5,828 bases of DNA, taken from Actinotignum schaalii (GTDB lineage Bacteria > Actinomycetota > Actinomycetes > Actinomycetales > Actinomycetaceae). The stretch spans positions 1 to 5,828 of the forward strand of contig CAMIHT010000108.1 of assembly GCA_946222725.1 (NCBI GenBank). Direction: 5' to 3'. Numbering within the stretch: position 1 is the stretch's first letter; every line of letters starts with the position of its first letter. The notes beneath the pieces were generated by a model, which saw only the letters and a program-made list of their open reading frames with translations, was not told the origin of the DNA and searched no databases. This document shows positions 4,487-5,828 of this stretch, one piece after another. The position numbers and the translations under genes are program-made.

Positions 4487-5828
4487 ATGAGAAAATTATC
4501 GTTCCTGGGGATGTCCCAGTACGTGGGCGCGGCTACCTGCGTCTGCCTGGCGGTGGTCTTGCTCCCACGCAGTATTCAACGCGGGGCACCGTTCGCGAAC
4601 CCCACCCTCGTGGGCGCCATGGCGCTGGCGGGGGCTGCCGTGCTCGCGCTCGTGGTGGCAGCCACCATCGCAGCATCCCGCGTCCTGCCCGGCAAAGCCG
4701 CGCACCAGGTGGTCTCCCGCTATATCTCACCAGCTTTCGGGACGGTTGCCGCTGCCGCACGTTTCGCGGCTTTCGCGCTGCTCCTGGTCCTGGCCGCCGG
4801 CCTGGTAGGTATGGCGGTGAATGCGCTCACCCCGTTGGCGGTGGACGGGCGTCTCATTCAGATCCCGCTGGTCGTGGTCTGTGCCCTACCCGCGCTACTG
4901 CATTGGCGTCTACCTCTGGCGGGCGCCTTGCTCGCCGTGCTCGCGGCCAGCGGGGTGATTATTGCAACGCTCATCACCGGGCTGGTGCGCGAGGCCCGCG
5001 GCACTGTCTCCCTCGCAGATCTCATCACCAACCGCGCCGAAGAACTACCCGGTTCCCAAGCTATCCACCCGCTCGGAAATACTTTTGTCATTATGTGCTT
5101 CCTGGCCGCGGTGGTCCTTCTGGTTGGTGGGCGCATCGGTACCGGGCGCGAACGTTTCTTAGGGCCGCGCGCCCTGAGCACCATTGCCGGTGTTGCCGCG
5201 GTGGTGCTTTCGGGCACGTTCTATCTGGAAATGCGCTTGGATATCCTCACGGTCCCGGTGGGCCTACCCAGTATCGTTATGGGTACGGCATTTTGGGGAA
5301 GTACCGGGCGTATCGTCACCGCGATTGCCTTCGGCTTCCTCGGGTTAGTCTGCGTTTTCGTGGTGTACGAACGTCTCCCGCGGCTGTTGCGGGAACTTGC
5401 ATTCGACGGCGCACTGCCCGCTCGCCTTGCCGCCCCGGAAGCTTCCCGGGCCCGCAGCGGCGTTGTGCTGCTGGTTGCGGTTCTCGCTGGCGCTCTCGGG
5501 GTATTTTTGTCGACGACGCACGCCGGTGTCGTCGCCCTTGTCTTTGTATGTTTCCTTATTTTTACGCTGCATTGCGCGGCGCTCTCCCTGCGCGGTGGGC
5601 AGATCCTTAAAACTTCGGAGCGGCGGGAGGAACGCCGGGCTGCGCATGCCTCGCGCTGGGGTTTCGCTTTCTTCGCGCTGGCGGGATTCGCTGTTCTCCT
5701 CGTCACGGTGGCCATGCAGCCGGCCTGGACCCTTACCTCGCTAGCGGCGGTGGCGGTGCCTACGGCGGGGATGCTCATCGCCCAGCGCGGGCGCGGAAAG
5801 ATGAGTGCCCACCTCAAACCTTTGGATG
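4487..5828 (+). CDS. Divergent APC-superfamily permease-like membrane protein (3' end outside window)
   Basis: The frame stays open for 447 codons to the right edge and encodes a very hydrophobic protein with roughly 12 candidate membrane segments. They lie near 14-28, 41-64, 83-112, 122-140, 143-167, 196-215, 231-250, 275-295, 322-342, 345-367, 391-410 and 413-432. It sits where relatives carry an APC/KimA-like permease (Rv2690c type). Some family pattern remains: VVSRYISPAFGTVAAAA (75-91) recalls the conserved segment-3 entry, and PRLLRELAFDGALPARLA (298-315) recalls the loop before the segment-9 region. However, the segment-1 motif I expect (SDALSSVAY-like), the glycine-rich turn before segment 3 and the GxEAxSNG-like motif are not recognisable. 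The ATG at 4487 lacks a Shine-Dalgarno; GTG 4484 is an alternative start. No internal stop or frameshift appears. Membrane protein is certain, APC family likely, substrate unknown; potassium is possible given ceoB and ceoC. Confidence 0.7.
   Translation, partial: MRKLSFLGMSQYVGAATCVCLAVVLLPRSIQRGAPFANPTLVGAMALAGAAVLALVVAATIAASRVLPGKAAHQVVSRYISPAFGTVAAAARFAAFALLLVLAAGLVGMAVNALTPLAVDGRLIQIPLVVVCALPALLHWRLPLAGALLAVLAASGVIIATLITGLVREARGTVSLADLITNRAEELPGSQAIHPLGNTFVIMCFLAAVVLLVGGRIGTGRERFLGPRALSTIAGVAAVVLSGTFYLEMRLDILTVPVGLPSIVMGTAFWGSTGRIVTAIAFGFLGLVCVFVVYERLPRLLRELAFDGALPARLAAPEASRARSGVVLLVAVLAGALGVFLSTTHAGVVALVFVCFLIFTLHCAALSLRGGQILKTSERREERRAAHASRWGFAFFALAGFAVLLVTVAMQPAWTLTSLAAVAVPTAGMLIAQRGRGKMSAHLKPLD

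Noticed and set aside
4903..5610. A 235-codon plus-strand frame inside the permease-like gene
   Set aside because: Its translation is Arg/Gly/Pro-rich with no membrane or domain pattern, typical of an out-of-frame reading of a GC-rich membrane-protein gene.
5221..5817. A 198-codon minus-strand frame opposite the permease-like gene
   Set aside because: Low-complexity Ala/Arg/Thr-rich translation, antisense to a continuous hydrophobic coding frame; no ribosome-binding site or domain seen.
1..5828. Mobile element, CRISPR array, prophage or defence system
   Set aside because: No transposase, integrase, array-like direct repeats or defence-type domains are visible; gene order is a conserved chromosomal block.

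Overview
The window is high-GC, with short intergenic gaps and actinobacterial-type genes. It looks like chromosomal DNA of a high-GC Gram-positive bacterium (Actinomycetota). The protein set would suit the Actinomycetales or Actinomycetaceae side of the phylum, but the genus cannot be fixed from sequence alone. From memory, gene content and order follow the Mycobacterium tuberculosis block Rv2690c-ceoB-ceoC-Rv2693c-Rv2694c-Rv2696c-...-Rv2699c. This is conserved housekeeping territory; I see no mobile element, CRISPR array, tRNA or rRNA.

Layout, left to right. Positions 1-728 (minus) hold the N-terminal part of sepH, a cell-division regulator that runs off the left edge. A divergent promoter region (729-953) separates it from a DUF4193 zinc-ribbon protein (954-1253, plus). 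After a strong GC hairpin and a probable new promoter comes a plus-strand operon: a DUF3710 protein (1379-2128), a very short OB-fold protein (2135-2386) and a DUF3159 membrane protein (2416-3114). Convergent to it, and overlapping its 3' end by 49 bp, lies a minus-strand two-gene operon of TrkA/RCK potassium-transport regulators: ceoB (3785-4447), then ceoC (3066-3788). Their coding regions overlap by 4 nt. A 39-bp divergent spacer separates ceoB from a polytopic membrane protein (4487 to beyond the right edge), which sits where other actinobacteria carry an APC/KimA-like permease.

How the genes may work together: CeoB and CeoC are NAD-binding RCK subunits that normally gate a potassium transporter. 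No TrkH/KtrB-type channel is present here, so the divergent permease is the natural local candidate partner. That permease has lost the motifs I would expect in its family, and this is the most interesting point in the window. Other departures from the usual layout are the absence of dut (and the DUF3093 gene) between the DUF4193 and DUF3710 genes, an N-terminally minimal OB-fold protein lying in the same frame as the upstream gene, and a probable bidirectional promoter between sepH and the DUF4193 gene.

Six of the eight protein genes are complete and match known families with little doubt. The assignment of the right-edge permease is moderate. Promoters and operators were read by eye and are tentative.
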